Positions 7,583-15,592 of a stretch of DNA of 31,305 bases are shown here, in pieces. Positions within the stretch are counted from its first letter, which is position 1, and every line of letters begins with the position of its first letter. The translations under genes were made by a program, and so were the position numbers. The stretch covers positions 1 through 31,305 of the forward strand of contig JADZEV010000036.1 in the NCBI GenBank assembly GCA_020850295.1, in the 5' to 3' direction. Source of the DNA: Candidatus Nomurabacteria bacterium (lineage in GTDB: Bacteria > Patescibacteriota > Minisyncoccia > Phycocordibacterales > UBA9973). Below the pieces are notes generated by a model. The model was not told where the DNA came from, searched no databases, and worked only from the letters and a program-made list of their open reading frames with translations.

Positions 7583-7611
7583 TTTATATCATATTCCGCT
7601 CAAAAAAGCAA
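7583..7611 (-). promoter_or_regulatory. Promoter of the candidate RNA
   Basis: TTGCTT (-35) and TATAAA (-10) on the minus strand with a 17-base spacer. The predicted start near 7576 falls at the outer edge of the first hairpin. Confidence 0.6.
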
Positions 7612-7634
7612 GTGTTTTAAGGCTAAAGAAATAC

Positions 7635-7663
7635 TTGATTTTTATTTATATTTATGTTATAAT
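7635..7663 (+). promoter_or_regulatory. Promoter of the orphan gene at 7676
   Basis: TTGATT and TATAAT with a 17-base spacer. The -10 ends 12 bases before the ATG, leaving a leader of about 6 bases. Confidence 0.65.
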
Positions 7664-7675
7664 AAAAAAAATAAA

Positions 7676-7975
7676 ATGGATAAATATTTGATTGAAAATT
7701 ACGACTTTGAAACTGTTGACCCAACAAACAAAGACAAAATTTCTTGCAGTATTAGAATACACGATCTTATATATCTTGAGTATTCTAATAATTACAAACA
7801 CTTTTATATTAGAACGGTATTAGAACAACCAAAAGGAAGGCCTGGTATTAAAAAAGATTCAAAAAAAATATTTGAGACTATGACTATAATCCCAGTTGTT
7901 GTAAAAACAGAAAGTCATGTTGATGATTTTATGAAAGCCTTCAGAATAGAAAAAGTGATAAAAAATCCTGAATAA
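7676..7975 (+). CDS. Small protein of unknown function
   Basis: I do not recognise this 99-residue protein. It is soluble and charged with mixed alpha/beta character (YLIENYDFETVDP, then strands such as KISCSIRIHDLIYLEY) and has a Lys-rich middle. A longer reading from 7556 adds 40 residues, but that part overlaps the promoter and is unlikely to be translated. The ATG at 7676 is chosen because a good promoter predicts a start 6 bases before it. The stop lies in the loop of a strong terminator hairpin. Confidence 0.7.
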   Translation: MDKYLIENYDFETVDPTNKDKISCSIRIHDLIYLEYSNNYKHFYIRTVLEQPKGRPGIKKDSKKIFETMTIIPVVVKTESHVDDFMKAFRIEKVIKNPE

Positions 7976-7990
7976 ATTCAGGATTTTTTT
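7961..7990. terminator. Bidirectional terminator between the orphan gene and aspS
   Basis: A 12-bp stem, AAAAATCCTGAA / TTCAGGATTTTT, with a 4-base loop and T-rich flanks on both strands. The stop codon of the plus-strand gene is in the loop, and the aspS stop follows at once. Confidence 0.8.
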
Positions 7991-9414
7991 TATTTATTAT
8001 CTATTTTCTTCAAAACTATATGAAGTTCGTCGAGTTGTTTGTTTGAAACTTCGCTCGGCGCATTCATCATCGGATCTCTTCCCTCTCCTGTCTTTGGAAA
8101 AGCTATAACTTCACGAATATTTGGCTCGTTCAGCAAAAGCATAAGAAATCTATCAAGTCCCCAAGCTATACCACCGTGAGGCGGTGTCCCGGTTTTAAAA
8201 GCATGCAACATGTGACCGAAGTTTTTTTCAATCTCTTCTGTCTTGTGTCCAAGTATTTCAAAAACTTTTGCTAGTGCTTCGTAGGTGTGATTTCGAGTAG
8301 AACCACCTCCTATTTCATAACCATTTAAAACCACATCGTATTGAGAAGTTAGAATCTCAGCTAGATCTTTTTTCTCCATAAGCATATCCATATGCTCGTC
8401 TATTGGTCTTGAAAAAGGATTGTGAGTAAATGTCCACTCGCCTTCAGCCTGTGGGTTATCACTTTTATCTGTTCTTTCAAAGAATGGAAAGTCTACTATC
8501 CAACAAAATGCTAAAAGATTTGGATCTTCCTTATCCTCTCTTATATCTGGTCTATCGTTACCGTACTTTTCCATTGATTCTTTGTAAGAGATCCTAGGGA
8601 AAGGTATTTGTTGGATTTTCTTCTCTGGAAAAAGCTTGGTCACAATATCTATGATCAAAGCTTCGTTTAGCGCCATCACATCTTCTTTTTCTACAAAAGA
8701 CATTTCCATATCGAGCTGGGTAAACTCTGGTTGTCTATCTCCGCGAGTATCTTCATCTCGCATACACTTGGCTATTTGGAAGTATCGCTCTACCCCTGAT
8801 GACATCAAGAGTTGTTTGTATTGTTGTGGAGATTGAGGTAATGCATAAAAGCTCCCTGGATAAAGACGACTAGGTACCACATAGTCTCGTGCTCCTTCTG
8901 GAGTACTTTTGGTAAGTATTGGTGTTTCGACTTCGATAAACTTCTCATCATGAAGAAAGTTTCTGATGTGATTTACAACCGCATCGCGAGAGCGAATATT
9001 TCTTTGCATCCTCTGACTTCGCAAATCTAAATATCTGTGAGCCAAACGAACTTCTTCATTAACATCTTTGGTGTCAACATTTACTTCAAACGGAAGTGGT
9101 TCTGCGTTATTTAAAATAGTTATATTTGTAACTTCAAGCTCAATGTCGCCATTTACCTTATCTACTACCACATTTCTCTCTGGACGCTTGTTTACTATGC
9201 CTTCTATTGCGACCACGCTCTCAGGTCGACAGGTTTTAGCTACCTCTATAACTTCAGCACGGTTTGGTAAAACAACACCCTGGATAGTGCCAGTCATATC
9301 ACGAAAATCAAAAAAGACCATCTTGCCCTGGTCACGACGGACATCAACCCAGCCTTTTATTAACACACTTTCTGTGGCTTTTGACCCCAAATCTCCAATA
9401 TAAGTCCTTTGCAT
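7990..9414 (-). CDS. aspS: Aspartyl-tRNA synthetase lacking the GAD insertion domain
   Basis: A class II synthetase charging tRNA-Asp. The OB-fold anticodon domain covers about residues 1-110 (GWVDVRRDQGKMVFFDFRD). Motif 2 is the CMRDEDTRGDRQPEFTQLD block at 217-235, and motif 3 is GIAWGLDRFLMLL at 415-427. Bacterial AspRS is usually about 590 residues because a GAD domain is inserted between motifs 2 and 3. Here YGNDRPDIR (284-292) runs almost directly into WIVDFPFFE (305-313), which removes that domain and leaves 474 residues. Overall sequence is still bacterial type. The start is preceded by TAGAAT and an AGGGG that could be one of the few Shine-Dalgarno-like sites here. Confidence 0.96.
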   Translation of the reverse strand: MQRTYIGDLGSKATESVLIKGWVDVRRDQGKMVFFDFRDMTGTIQGVVLPNRAEVIEVAKTCRPESVVAIEGIVNKRPERNVVVDKVNGDIELEVTNITILNNAEPLPFEVNVDTKDVNEEVRLAHRYLDLRSQRMQRNIRSRDAVVNHIRNFLHDEKFIEVETPILTKSTPEGARDYVVPSRLYPGSFYALPQSPQQYKQLLMSSGVERYFQIAKCMRDEDTRGDRQPEFTQLDMEMSFVEKEDVMALNEALIIDIVTKLFPEKKIQQIPFPRISYKESMEKYGNDRPDIREDKEDPNLLAFCWIVDFPFFERTDKSDNPQAEGEWTFTHNPFSRPIDEHMDMLMEKKDLAEILTSQYDVVLNGYEIGGGSTRNHTYEALAKVFEILGHKTEEIEKNFGHMLHAFKTGTPPHGGIAWGLDRFLMLLLNEPNIREVIAFPKTGEGRDPMMNAPSEVSNKQLDELHIVLKKIDNK

Positions 9415-9425
9415 ATAGTTCCCCT

Positions 9426-9431
9426 ATTCTA
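9426..9431 (-). promoter_or_regulatory. Possible -10 element of aspS
   Basis: TAGAAT (five of six consensus bases) ends 11 bases before the aspS ATG. The AGGGG between them overlaps the predicted start, so it might not be wholly transcribed. Confidence 0.4.
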
Positions 9432-9444
9432 CTTCAAAATATCC

Positions 9445-9473
9445 AATAAAAAAAGCCCCGGGTTCGGGGCTTT
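9445..9473 (-). terminator. Terminator of the ClpP-like gene
   Basis: A 9-bp GC-rich stem, AAAGCCCCG / CGGGGCTTT, with a 4-base loop. On the minus strand it is followed by TTTTATT, just after the protease stop and before aspS. Confidence 0.8.
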
Positions 9474-9479
9474 AATTTA

Positions 9480-10064
9480 TCAAACTTTTGCAGGATCAAA
9501 AAAATCAAACTTTTCTACAATTTCGTGAATAATACCTTTCTCTTTTGCCTGATCAGTAGTAAGTCGTACGTCATACCTTTCACCCACATCTCTCATTTTA
9601 AGTATTTCCTCTTTAGAAATACCGTAAGCAGTACTTTGAACATCCAGACACTGGTTAAAAATAATCTTGTGTTGTTCCAAGCGAACTCTCATTTGCTCCT
9701 CCATATCTTCAGTGGACTTATAATCAGGATTAAACTTCATAGCATGAAATAAAAACCTACTATGCTTAGTTGCCTTACGCCTTGAACAGGCAGCCATAAG
9801 TGTCAGGGTTGCTGAATGGCAATCTCCAATAATGGTGCACTCTACATCAAAAGGGAGACTTTTTATAAAATCATACGCACCAAGAGCAGAGCCCGCATCA
9901 CCTCCCCCTGAATCAATAATCAAATTTGCTTTTCTTTTATTGTCTTCCAGGCACATTTGAAAAAGTGCTTTTTCCATATCTGTAACAAGGTTCCAGTTTA
10001 TTGTTCCTGTAATAGGAAAAATACGCCTGGAAATCAAGGCTTCCTGTGTTTGTTCTTTTGTCAT
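9480..10064 (-). CDS. ClpP-family serine protease
   Basis: The 194 residues match the ClpP/crotonase protease fold. IIDSGGGDAGSALGAYDFI (49-67) corresponds to the ClpP INSPGG-G-IYD segment. The catalytic triad can be placed: Ser84 in GDCHSATL, His107 in FLFHA, and Asp165 eight residues before the AKEKGIIHEI segment, the same spacing as in ClpP. The sequence is divergent: GDCHS replaces GQAAS, and the head region is short. It is not next to a ClpX or ClpA gene, so it may work alone, with a distant unfoldase, or as a special ClpP paralogue. It has its own promoter and terminator. Confidence 0.82.
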   Translation of the reverse strand: MTKEQTQEALISRRIFPITGTINWNLVTDMEKALFQMCLEDNKRKANLIIDSGGGDAGSALGAYDFIKSLPFDVECTIIGDCHSATLTLMAACSRRKATKHSRFLFHAMKFNPDYKSTEDMEEQMRVRLEQHKIIFNQCLDVQSTAYGISKEEILKMRDVGERYDVRLTTDQAKEKGIIHEIVEKFDFFDPAKV

Positions 10065-10104
10065 CAGTATTTAGTTTTTAAAGTTTTACAATTTTGTTTC
10101 TAAG

Positions 10105-10135
10105 ATTATAATAACATATTTTTTAAAAAAAGCAA
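10105..10135 (-). promoter_or_regulatory. Promoter of the ClpP-like gene
   Basis: TTGCTT and TATAAT on the minus strand with a 19-base, somewhat long spacer of mostly A and T. It gives a leader of about 35 bases, longer than most here. Confidence 0.45.
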
Positions 10136-10136
10136 G

Positions 10137-10715
10137 TTATTTCTTACGAATTATGAAGTGAAATAGATGCCAGTGTTTTGTATTTCCAGATGCAGTATTT
10201 CCCTCTTTTTCTTCTTCTTGAAATTCAATTACTTCCATATCAGATAAAAAATTCTGAACTTCTTCTTTTGTTTGAAAGGCTAAATTTTTATCTTTAGTAT
10301 TCCAATCATCTCTATTGCCAAAAAATTGACCAACGAATACGCCTCCTATTTTCAAGGATTTTTTTATGTTTTCTATAAAAGATTCAAAGTTTTGTTTGCC
10401 GTAAAAAGGTAGTGCATACTGAGCGTTCACTAAGTCATAAGTATTAGGCTCAAGTTTAAATTCATCAAATTTTATTGTTTCAAGTTTAAACCTCTCTGAA
10501 TCAAAATGTTTTGCAAATTCTAAAGACTCGGGAGAACTATCAACAGCAGTTACATGACTAAAACCATTTTCTAAAAGAAATGCTGCTTCTATAAGTGTAC
10601 CTGCTCCTAAATCTAAGGCATTTTCTTTATTAGAGCAATAAGACACAGCTCTTACCAACTGCTCTCTTGGTTTTCTTTTTGCATGTTTTTCAAAGTATGT
10701 TTTCCAGTCTGACAT
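10137..10715 (-). CDS. Class I SAM-dependent methyltransferase
   Basis: This 192-residue protein has a Rossmann-type methyltransferase core. Motif I is ALDLGAGTLIEAA (about 33-45), the acidic end of strand 2 is VTAVDSSPESLEFA, and the post-motif strand is YDLVNAQYALPF. These are standard SAM-binding features of the small methyltransferase family (TehB/UbiE-like). The substrate cannot be read from the sequence. It follows the ABC exporter by 5 bases and is co-transcribed with it, so a substrate handled by that exporter is possible but unproven. Confidence 0.85.
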   Translation of the reverse strand: MSDWKTYFEKHAKRKPREQLVRAVSYCSNKENALDLGAGTLIEAAFLLENGFSHVTAVDSSPESLEFAKHFDSERFKLETIKFDEFKLEPNTYDLVNAQYALPFYGKQNFESFIENIKKSLKIGGVFVGQFFGNRDDWNTKDKNLAFQTKEEVQNFLSDMEVIEFQEEEKEGNTASGNTKHWHLFHFIIRKK

Positions 10716-10720
10716 TTGTA

Positions 10721-12517
10721 TTAACTCATTAATATCTGATTCTTAATCAATTTTTGATATTCTTTATTACTCTTTTCAAGCTCCGTATGGGTTCCTTGCC
10801 CTACAATCTTTCCGTCTGCAACTACAAAAATGATATCGGCATCCATAACAGTAGAGAGTCTATGAGCGATAATAATAGTTGTTCTGCCTTCTGCACTTTT
10901 GTTTATAGCGTCATGAATTAATTTTTCATTTATAGAATCAAGAGCACTTGTTGCCTCATCAAAAATAAGAATTTTTGGATCTTTGATAAGAGCCCGAGCT
11001 ATACCTATTCTCTGTCGTTCTCCTCCTGAAACTTTAATTCCCATTTCTCCTATCATAGTATCTAGTCCATGGTCTTTTAGTTTTTCAATAAAACTATCAA
11101 GAGATGCATCTTTTATCGCGTTGTTTAATCTTTCTTCGCTTACTTCCTCTCCAGAAGGCAAACCAAACAAAATATTATCCCTAATGCTACGATCAAAAAG
11201 ATCTATTTTTTGTTCAACATTTCCTATTTGAGAACGAAGCCAAAAAAGATCTAATTCTTTAAGTGGTATATCATCTATCAGTATCTCACCATTTGTTGCA
11301 TCGTAATACCTACGCATGAGATTTACCATTGTACTTTTACCACTTCCAGAAACTCCTACAAAACCAACTTTTGAACCTGCAGGAATTTTAAAAGAAATAT
11401 TACTAATCGCATGTTCTTGTTCTTTTCCTTCTACATTTTCTTCGTCTGCTTCTGACGCGGATTTACGGTAAGGATAAGCAAAGCTTACATTTTTAAACTC
11501 AATAGATCCTTTTAAGTTATCAATTCTTTTACCACCAATATTAGGATTTATATCTGGCTCAATGTCTAATAGGTCAAAATATTTCTTAATCTCGACAGTT
11601 TGAAACATTAACCTTCGTTGAGTGTTCATAATCTGATTAATATTGTTAAAAATTGTGCCTGTCCAAGCAAAAAATGCCACAAACATCCCTACTGGATGTT
11701 GGCCAATTAAAATAAAATATACGCCCAAGGCTAAGGTTGTGTATTGACCAATTATAAGAATAAATTTGGATCCATAATACTCTTTAATATAGGTAAGCCA
11801 GGTATTAATAGTAAAATTTGCTACATTGTTATATGCAGCATCAAATTCTAAAACAGTTTTATCTTCTTGTCCTTCTGCTATAACGAGAGTTGAGTTTCTA
11901 AACAATTCTGATTGTAGCCTAGACTGACCTTGGTTCTTTTTTCTAACCTCATCAACCTTTGGATAATATTTTTTATTCCTTCGAAAAGCAATCAAGATGT
12001 GTGTTAACATAAAAGAAAGTGCAGTTGCACCTACTCTCCAGTCGAACAAGAAAAGAAATATAAGAGTAATAATTATGAGTATTCCTGTCTGCAAAAGATC
12101 ATATATAAAACTATTAACAAGTGTAAGTAATGAATTTTGACCCTTATTAACTATCGTTTGCCTAACACCTGAATGTTCATTTATATGCTGACCAATAGAA
12201 AACTGAAACATTTTCTTTAAAGAAATATTTGACAAAGCAATATCAATATTAATATCAAGCTTTTTAATATCTATATACTCTTTTATATACCAAATTATTT
12301 GTTGCTGAAGAATTGCTATACAAAACGATATGAATAAGAAAAAATAAGTTGTTTTAAAATTGCCAGAAATAACAGCATCAACACCCTTTCCAAACAAATA
12401 GGGAGTAAAAGTTGCCATAGCCTGAACTATACCTATCAGAATTGCAGTAATGACAAAATACTTCCAAAATGGACGGAAAAATTTTATTATCCTTTTTGTA
12501 AAACTACTTTTAGACAT
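10721..12517 (-). CDS. ABC exporter half-transporter (membrane plus ATPase domains)
   Basis: A 598-residue fused transporter of the ABCB/MsbA type that should act as a homodimer or heterodimer. Residues 1-310 hold about six membrane spans. The ATPase domain has Walker A GVSGSGKST (388-396), the signature VSGGERQRIGIARAL (496-510), Walker B ILIFDEATSALD (516-527) and the H-loop His552. A charged insert rich in Glu (about 352-370) sits between the first two strands of the ATPase domain. The substrate is unknown; this class exports lipids, peptides or drugs. It starts 3 bases after trpS, so the order of transcription is trpS, exporter, methyltransferase. Confidence 0.93.
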   Translation of the reverse strand: MSKSSFTKRIIKFFRPFWKYFVITAILIGIVQAMATFTPYLFGKGVDAVISGNFKTTYFFLFISFCIAILQQQIIWYIKEYIDIKKLDINIDIALSNISLKKMFQFSIGQHINEHSGVRQTIVNKGQNSLLTLVNSFIYDLLQTGILIIITLIFLFLFDWRVGATALSFMLTHILIAFRRNKKYYPKVDEVRKKNQGQSRLQSELFRNSTLVIAEGQEDKTVLEFDAAYNNVANFTINTWLTYIKEYYGSKFILIIGQYTTLALGVYFILIGQHPVGMFVAFFAWTGTIFNNINQIMNTQRRLMFQTVEIKKYFDLLDIEPDINPNIGGKRIDNLKGSIEFKNVSFAYPYRKSASEADEENVEGKEQEHAISNISFKIPAGSKVGFVGVSGSGKSTMVNLMRRYYDATNGEILIDDIPLKELDLFWLRSQIGNVEQKIDLFDRSIRDNILFGLPSGEEVSEERLNNAIKDASLDSFIEKLKDHGLDTMIGEMGIKVSGGERQRIGIARALIKDPKILIFDEATSALDSINEKLIHDAINKSAEGRTTIIIAHRLSTVMDADIIFVVADGKIVGQGTHTELEKSNKEYQKLIKNQILMS

Positions 12518-12520
12518 TAC

Positions 12521-13486
12521 TTATTTTGTTAACCCTGCAGCTTCATAAACTGCTTGTAATTTTTTCATAGCTATATCGTTAGCGTGAACTGCGCCGTGAA
12601 GTAGTATTTCTTCTACTAGTTTTGGATTCTCTTCGTATTTTTTCCTTCGCTCTCTCATAGGAGTTATAAAATCAATAATATCTTTGATCAGCATTTTCTT
12701 GGCATCTCCATAGCCTAATCCTTTTGAGTACTGTTTCTTAAGATCTTTTGAATCATTAAAAAGTTTGTGTATTTGGTAGAGCACCATGTCATCAGGATTT
12801 TTCTCTTCATCTTTTCCTTTGGAATCTGTAGTGATACTCATCACTGCTTTTTCTATTTCTTCGTCTGTAGCAAAGAGTGGGATAGTATTGTTGTAGCTCT
12901 TACTCATCTTTTGCCCATCAGTTCCAGGTACTATCGCAGTATCGTCTTGGATCAACTCTTTTGGAAGTTTGAAGAGTTCTTCGTACTGGTTGTTAAATTT
13001 ACCTGCGATATCACGAGCATATTCTATGTGTTGCTTTTGGTCCTTTCCTACAGGAACAACATCGGCGTCATACAAAAGTATGTCGGACGCCATAAGTACT
13101 GGATAAGTAAATGTTCCGGCATTTACTTCATGAGCTTTTGCTTCTGCATCTTTGTAAGCATGAGCTCTCTCAAGATATGGAACGGTAACTAAGCAATCAA
13201 ATATCCAAGCCAAGCTGGTATGAGCTGTGACATCAGACTGTCTAAAGAGTGTGACTTTTTTCGGATCAAGGCCTGCGCCAAGATAATCCAAAATAATATT
13301 TTTTGTATCTTCTAACATATTCTCTTTGGTAGGGGTCGCAGTTAGGGCGTGTAAATTTGCCACGAAGACAAAAGTCTCGTATTTGTCTTGCAAATCTACG
13401 AATTGTTTCAAAGCGCCAAAGTAGTTCCCTATATGCAAACGACCAGTTGGCTTGATACCTGAGATGAGTCGCTGTGGGGATTTCAT
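12521..13486 (-). CDS. trpS: Tryptophanyl-tRNA synthetase
   Basis: A class I synthetase for tRNA-Trp. PTGRLHIGNYFGAL (13-26) carries the HIGH variant, and KMSKS is at 193-197. The DILLYDADVVPVGKDQKQHIEYARDIA segment is typical of TrpRS. The 321 residues are a normal length. It diverges from dnaB across 61 bases, and its extended -10 (TGC-TAATAT) ends exactly 6 bases before the ATG, predicting a leaderless mRNA. It heads a unit with the ABC exporter and the methyltransferase. Confidence 0.96.
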   Translation of the reverse strand: MKSPQRLISGIKPTGRLHIGNYFGALKQFVDLQDKYETFVFVANLHALTATPTKENMLEDTKNIILDYLGAGLDPKKVTLFRQSDVTAHTSLAWIFDCLVTVPYLERAHAYKDAEAKAHEVNAGTFTYPVLMASDILLYDADVVPVGKDQKQHIEYARDIAGKFNNQYEELFKLPKELIQDDTAIVPGTDGQKMSKSYNNTIPLFATDEEIEKAVMSITTDSKGKDEEKNPDDMVLYQIHKLFNDSKDLKKQYSKGLGYGDAKKMLIKDIIDFITPMRERRKKYEENPKLVEEILLHGAVHANDIAMKKLQAVYEAAGLTK

Positions 13487-13492
13487 GTGTAT

Positions 13493-13501
13493 ATATTAGC
13501 A
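13493..13501 (-). promoter_or_regulatory. Extended -10 element of trpS
   Basis: TGC-TAATAT on the minus strand, 6 bases before the trpS ATG. The predicted start is the A of the ATG. Confidence 0.55.
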
Positions 13502-13532
13502 AAAATCGTGGATTTAGCACATAGTCTATAGG

Positions 13533-13541
13533 TGTTACAAT
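13533..13541 (+). promoter_or_regulatory. Extended -10 element of dnaB
   Basis: TGT-TACAAT, with the hexamer ending 6 bases before the dnaB ATG. The predicted start is the A of the ATG. Confidence 0.6.
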
Positions 13542-13547
13542 GAACCC

Positions 13548-14930
13548 ATGGCCAAACAAAACGATCTGTCGAATCTTCGTATTCCTCCACACTCTCTAGA
13601 GAGTGAACAAGCAGTCCTTGGAGCACTCATGCTTCGACCTTCCGCGCTTCACGAAATAACAGATCTACTTTCTCCTGAAATGTTCTATGCCAAAAAGCAT
13701 GCAACTATTTACCAAACAATGCTGGACCTATCTAGTAAAAGCGAGCCGATAGATGTGCTATCTGTCGCTTCAAAGCTCAAAGAAAAAAAACAAATAAATG
13801 AAGTTGGTGGCAATAGTTATCTAAATGAAGTCATGGGTAATGTTCCGTCGACCGTAAATATCCGGCACTATGCTGACATAGTTTATAAAAAATACATTTT
13901 ACGCTCCCTAATAGATGCCTCAGAAAATATAGCTACTCAAGCTTATGCCGAAAATGATCAAGAAGTTTCTGAGATACTAGACGCTGCAGAAAAAAGTATC
14001 TTTCGTGTGTCCTCAAATATGAATGTTAAAAATGGTTTTGTGTCTATCAAGCAAGGTCTTATAGACACGGTTGAACAAATAGAACATTTGAGAGAAAACA
14101 AGGACGAAGTTCGAGGAGTGCCGACCGGTTTTCCTGATATTGATAACTTGCTTGCAGGGCTTCAAAAGTCAGACCTTATAATTTTGGCAGCAAGACCAAG
14201 TATCGGTAAGACAACATTTGCCCTCGACATTGCTCGAAATGTAGCTCTCTCAGGCCGTGCGGTAGGTATCTTTTCTCTAGAAATGAGTTCTCAACAACTC
14301 GTACAAAGAATGCTATCAGCTGAAAGTCGCGTGGATGCTTGGAGTATCCGAACAGGACATGGTTTATCTTCTCAGCATTTCGGGACTCTTCAAGAAGCAG
14401 CTTCAAGATTACAAAAAGCTCCTATTTATATAGACGACCAAGCTGGAAACTCAATAGTTAAAATGCGAGCTGTTGCAAGACGACTCAAGAGTGAGCACGG
14501 TTTAGCTCTTATTGTTATTGATTATCTACAGCTTATTCACGCAAGTAAAAACTACGATAGTATGGTAAATCAAATAACCGAAATCTCAAGAGCGTTGAAG
14601 CAATTAGCTCGAGAGCTTGATGTACCAGTCTTAGCTCTATCTCAGCTCTCTCGTGCAGTTGAAGCTCGTGGCGGAAAGCCAAGATTGTCTGACCTTCGTG
14701 ACTCTGGTTCTATCGAACAAGATGCTGATGTTGTTATGTTCTTGCACAGAGAAGATAGATACAAAGATGCATCAGAGAAAGATAATATCGTTGAAGTTTT
14801 GATAGAAAAGCACAGAAATGGTGCTGTTGGAAAAGCTGATCTACTCTTTGATGCGAAAACTACTACCCTACTATCTATAGACAAAAGCCATATGCCATCA
14901 GCCAAGGCTAAGTCGCTTGATGATTTCTAG
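13548..14930 (+). CDS. dnaB: Replicative DNA helicase
   Basis: DnaB is the hexameric 5'-3' helicase at the replication fork. Residues about 10-155 form the N-terminal DnaB domain (PPHSLESEQAVLGALML). The RecA-like C-terminal domain has PTGFPDIDNLLAGL, Walker A ARPSIGKTT (215-223), FSLEMSSQQLVQRMLS, the Walker B region LALIVIDYLQLI and the arginine-finger block DLRDSGSIEQDADVVMFLHR. The 460 residues are normal and no intein is present. It is transcribed divergently from trpS, with recR following. Confidence 0.97.
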   Translation: MAKQNDLSNLRIPPHSLESEQAVLGALMLRPSALHEITDLLSPEMFYAKKHATIYQTMLDLSSKSEPIDVLSVASKLKEKKQINEVGGNSYLNEVMGNVPSTVNIRHYADIVYKKYILRSLIDASENIATQAYAENDQEVSEILDAAEKSIFRVSSNMNVKNGFVSIKQGLIDTVEQIEHLRENKDEVRGVPTGFPDIDNLLAGLQKSDLIILAARPSIGKTTFALDIARNVALSGRAVGIFSLEMSSQQLVQRMLSAESRVDAWSIRTGHGLSSQHFGTLQEAASRLQKAPIYIDDQAGNSIVKMRAVARRLKSEHGLALIVIDYLQLIHASKNYDSMVNQITEISRALKQLARELDVPVLALSQLSRAVEARGGKPRLSDLRDSGSIEQDADVVMFLHREDRYKDASEKDNIVEVLIEKHRNGAVGKADLLFDAKTTTLLSIDKSHMPSAKAKSLDDF

Positions 14931-14939
14931 TGATACAAT
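14931..14939 (+). promoter_or_regulatory. Extended -10 element of recR
   Basis: TGA-TACAAT begins directly after the dnaB stop codon and ends 9 bases before the recR ATG, giving a leader of about 3 bases. Confidence 0.5.
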
Positions 14940-14948
14940 ACTAAAACA

Positions 14949-15542
14949 ATGGAAGATCGTATTGAACAATTAACCCGTCTTTTTTTGAAATTTCCTGGTA
15001 TTGGTGCTAGACAAGCAAAGAGATTTGCCTATTTTATACTTAGCCAAGAAGAGTCTTATGTTAAGAACTTAGCTTCTACTCTCACAACAGCGCGAGCTCA
15101 GGCTCACACATGTACGCTTTGCTACAAAATATTTGAAGGAGATCCTGGGCTATGTAATATCTGCAGTGACACAAATAGAGATAATAAAAAAATAGCAGTG
15201 GTAGAAAAAAGTACCGATATAGATGCATTCTCCAAAACTGATTATAATGGACTCTTTTTTGTTCTTGGAGGATTAATACCAATAGTTCAAAAAAATATAG
15301 TAGCTAATACAAAAGCAAATGCACTAGTAGAAAGAGTAAAAAAAGAATCACAAAACAAAACAGAAATAATACTCGCCTTCCCTCTTACTCCAAACGGAGA
15401 TCATACCGACTCTGTCATAAGAGAACTGTTAGCACCCTACCAGATAGAAATTTCAAGTCTTGGACGCGGACTTTCTGTTGGTACAGAACTAGAGTACGCC
15501 GACCCAGCATCACTTGAAGCTTCTCTTAAAAAGAGAGAATAA
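14949..15542 (+). CDS. recR: Recombination mediator protein RecR
   Basis: RecR acts with RecO (and RecF) to load RecA on gapped DNA. The helix-hairpin-helix LFLKFPGIGARQAKRFAYFIL is at 11-31. The zinc-ribbon cysteines follow in CTLCYKIFEGDPGLCNIC. The Toprim domain starts with IAVVEKSTDIDAF and carries PLTPNGDHTDSVI. The C-terminal LGRGLSVGTELEYADPASL is typical of the family. At 197 residues it is complete. Its own extended -10 right after the dnaB stop suggests that it is not wholly dependent on the dnaB transcript. Confidence 0.96.
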   Translation: MEDRIEQLTRLFLKFPGIGARQAKRFAYFILSQEESYVKNLASTLTTARAQAHTCTLCYKIFEGDPGLCNICSDTNRDNKKIAVVEKSTDIDAFSKTDYNGLFFVLGGLIPIVQKNIVANTKANALVERVKKESQNKTEIILAFPLTPNGDHTDSVIRELLAPYQIEISSLGRGLSVGTELEYADPASLEASLKKRE

Positions 15543-15586
15543 AAAAAACCTTATCACAAATAAACTGTCCTGAATGATAAGGTTTT
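15543..15586. terminator. Convergent terminator between recR and the orphan gene at 15593
   Basis: A 12-bp stem, AAAACCTTATCA / TGATAAGGTTTT, with an 18-base loop. A run of eight A on the plus strand gives a long U tract for the minus-strand transcript. Confidence 0.7.
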
Positions 15587-15592
15587 AAATTG

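Noticed and set aside
7556..7675. A 40-codon N-terminal extension of the orphan gene at 7676
   Set aside because: It overlaps the -35 and -10 elements and a predicted leader start, and its composition (YLYLCYNKKNK) looks like translated AT-rich non-coding DNA.
12767..13192. A 141-codon frame antisense to trpS
   Set aside because: A Phe/Tyr/Cys-rich reading of the complement of a confident synthetase gene, with no independent signals.
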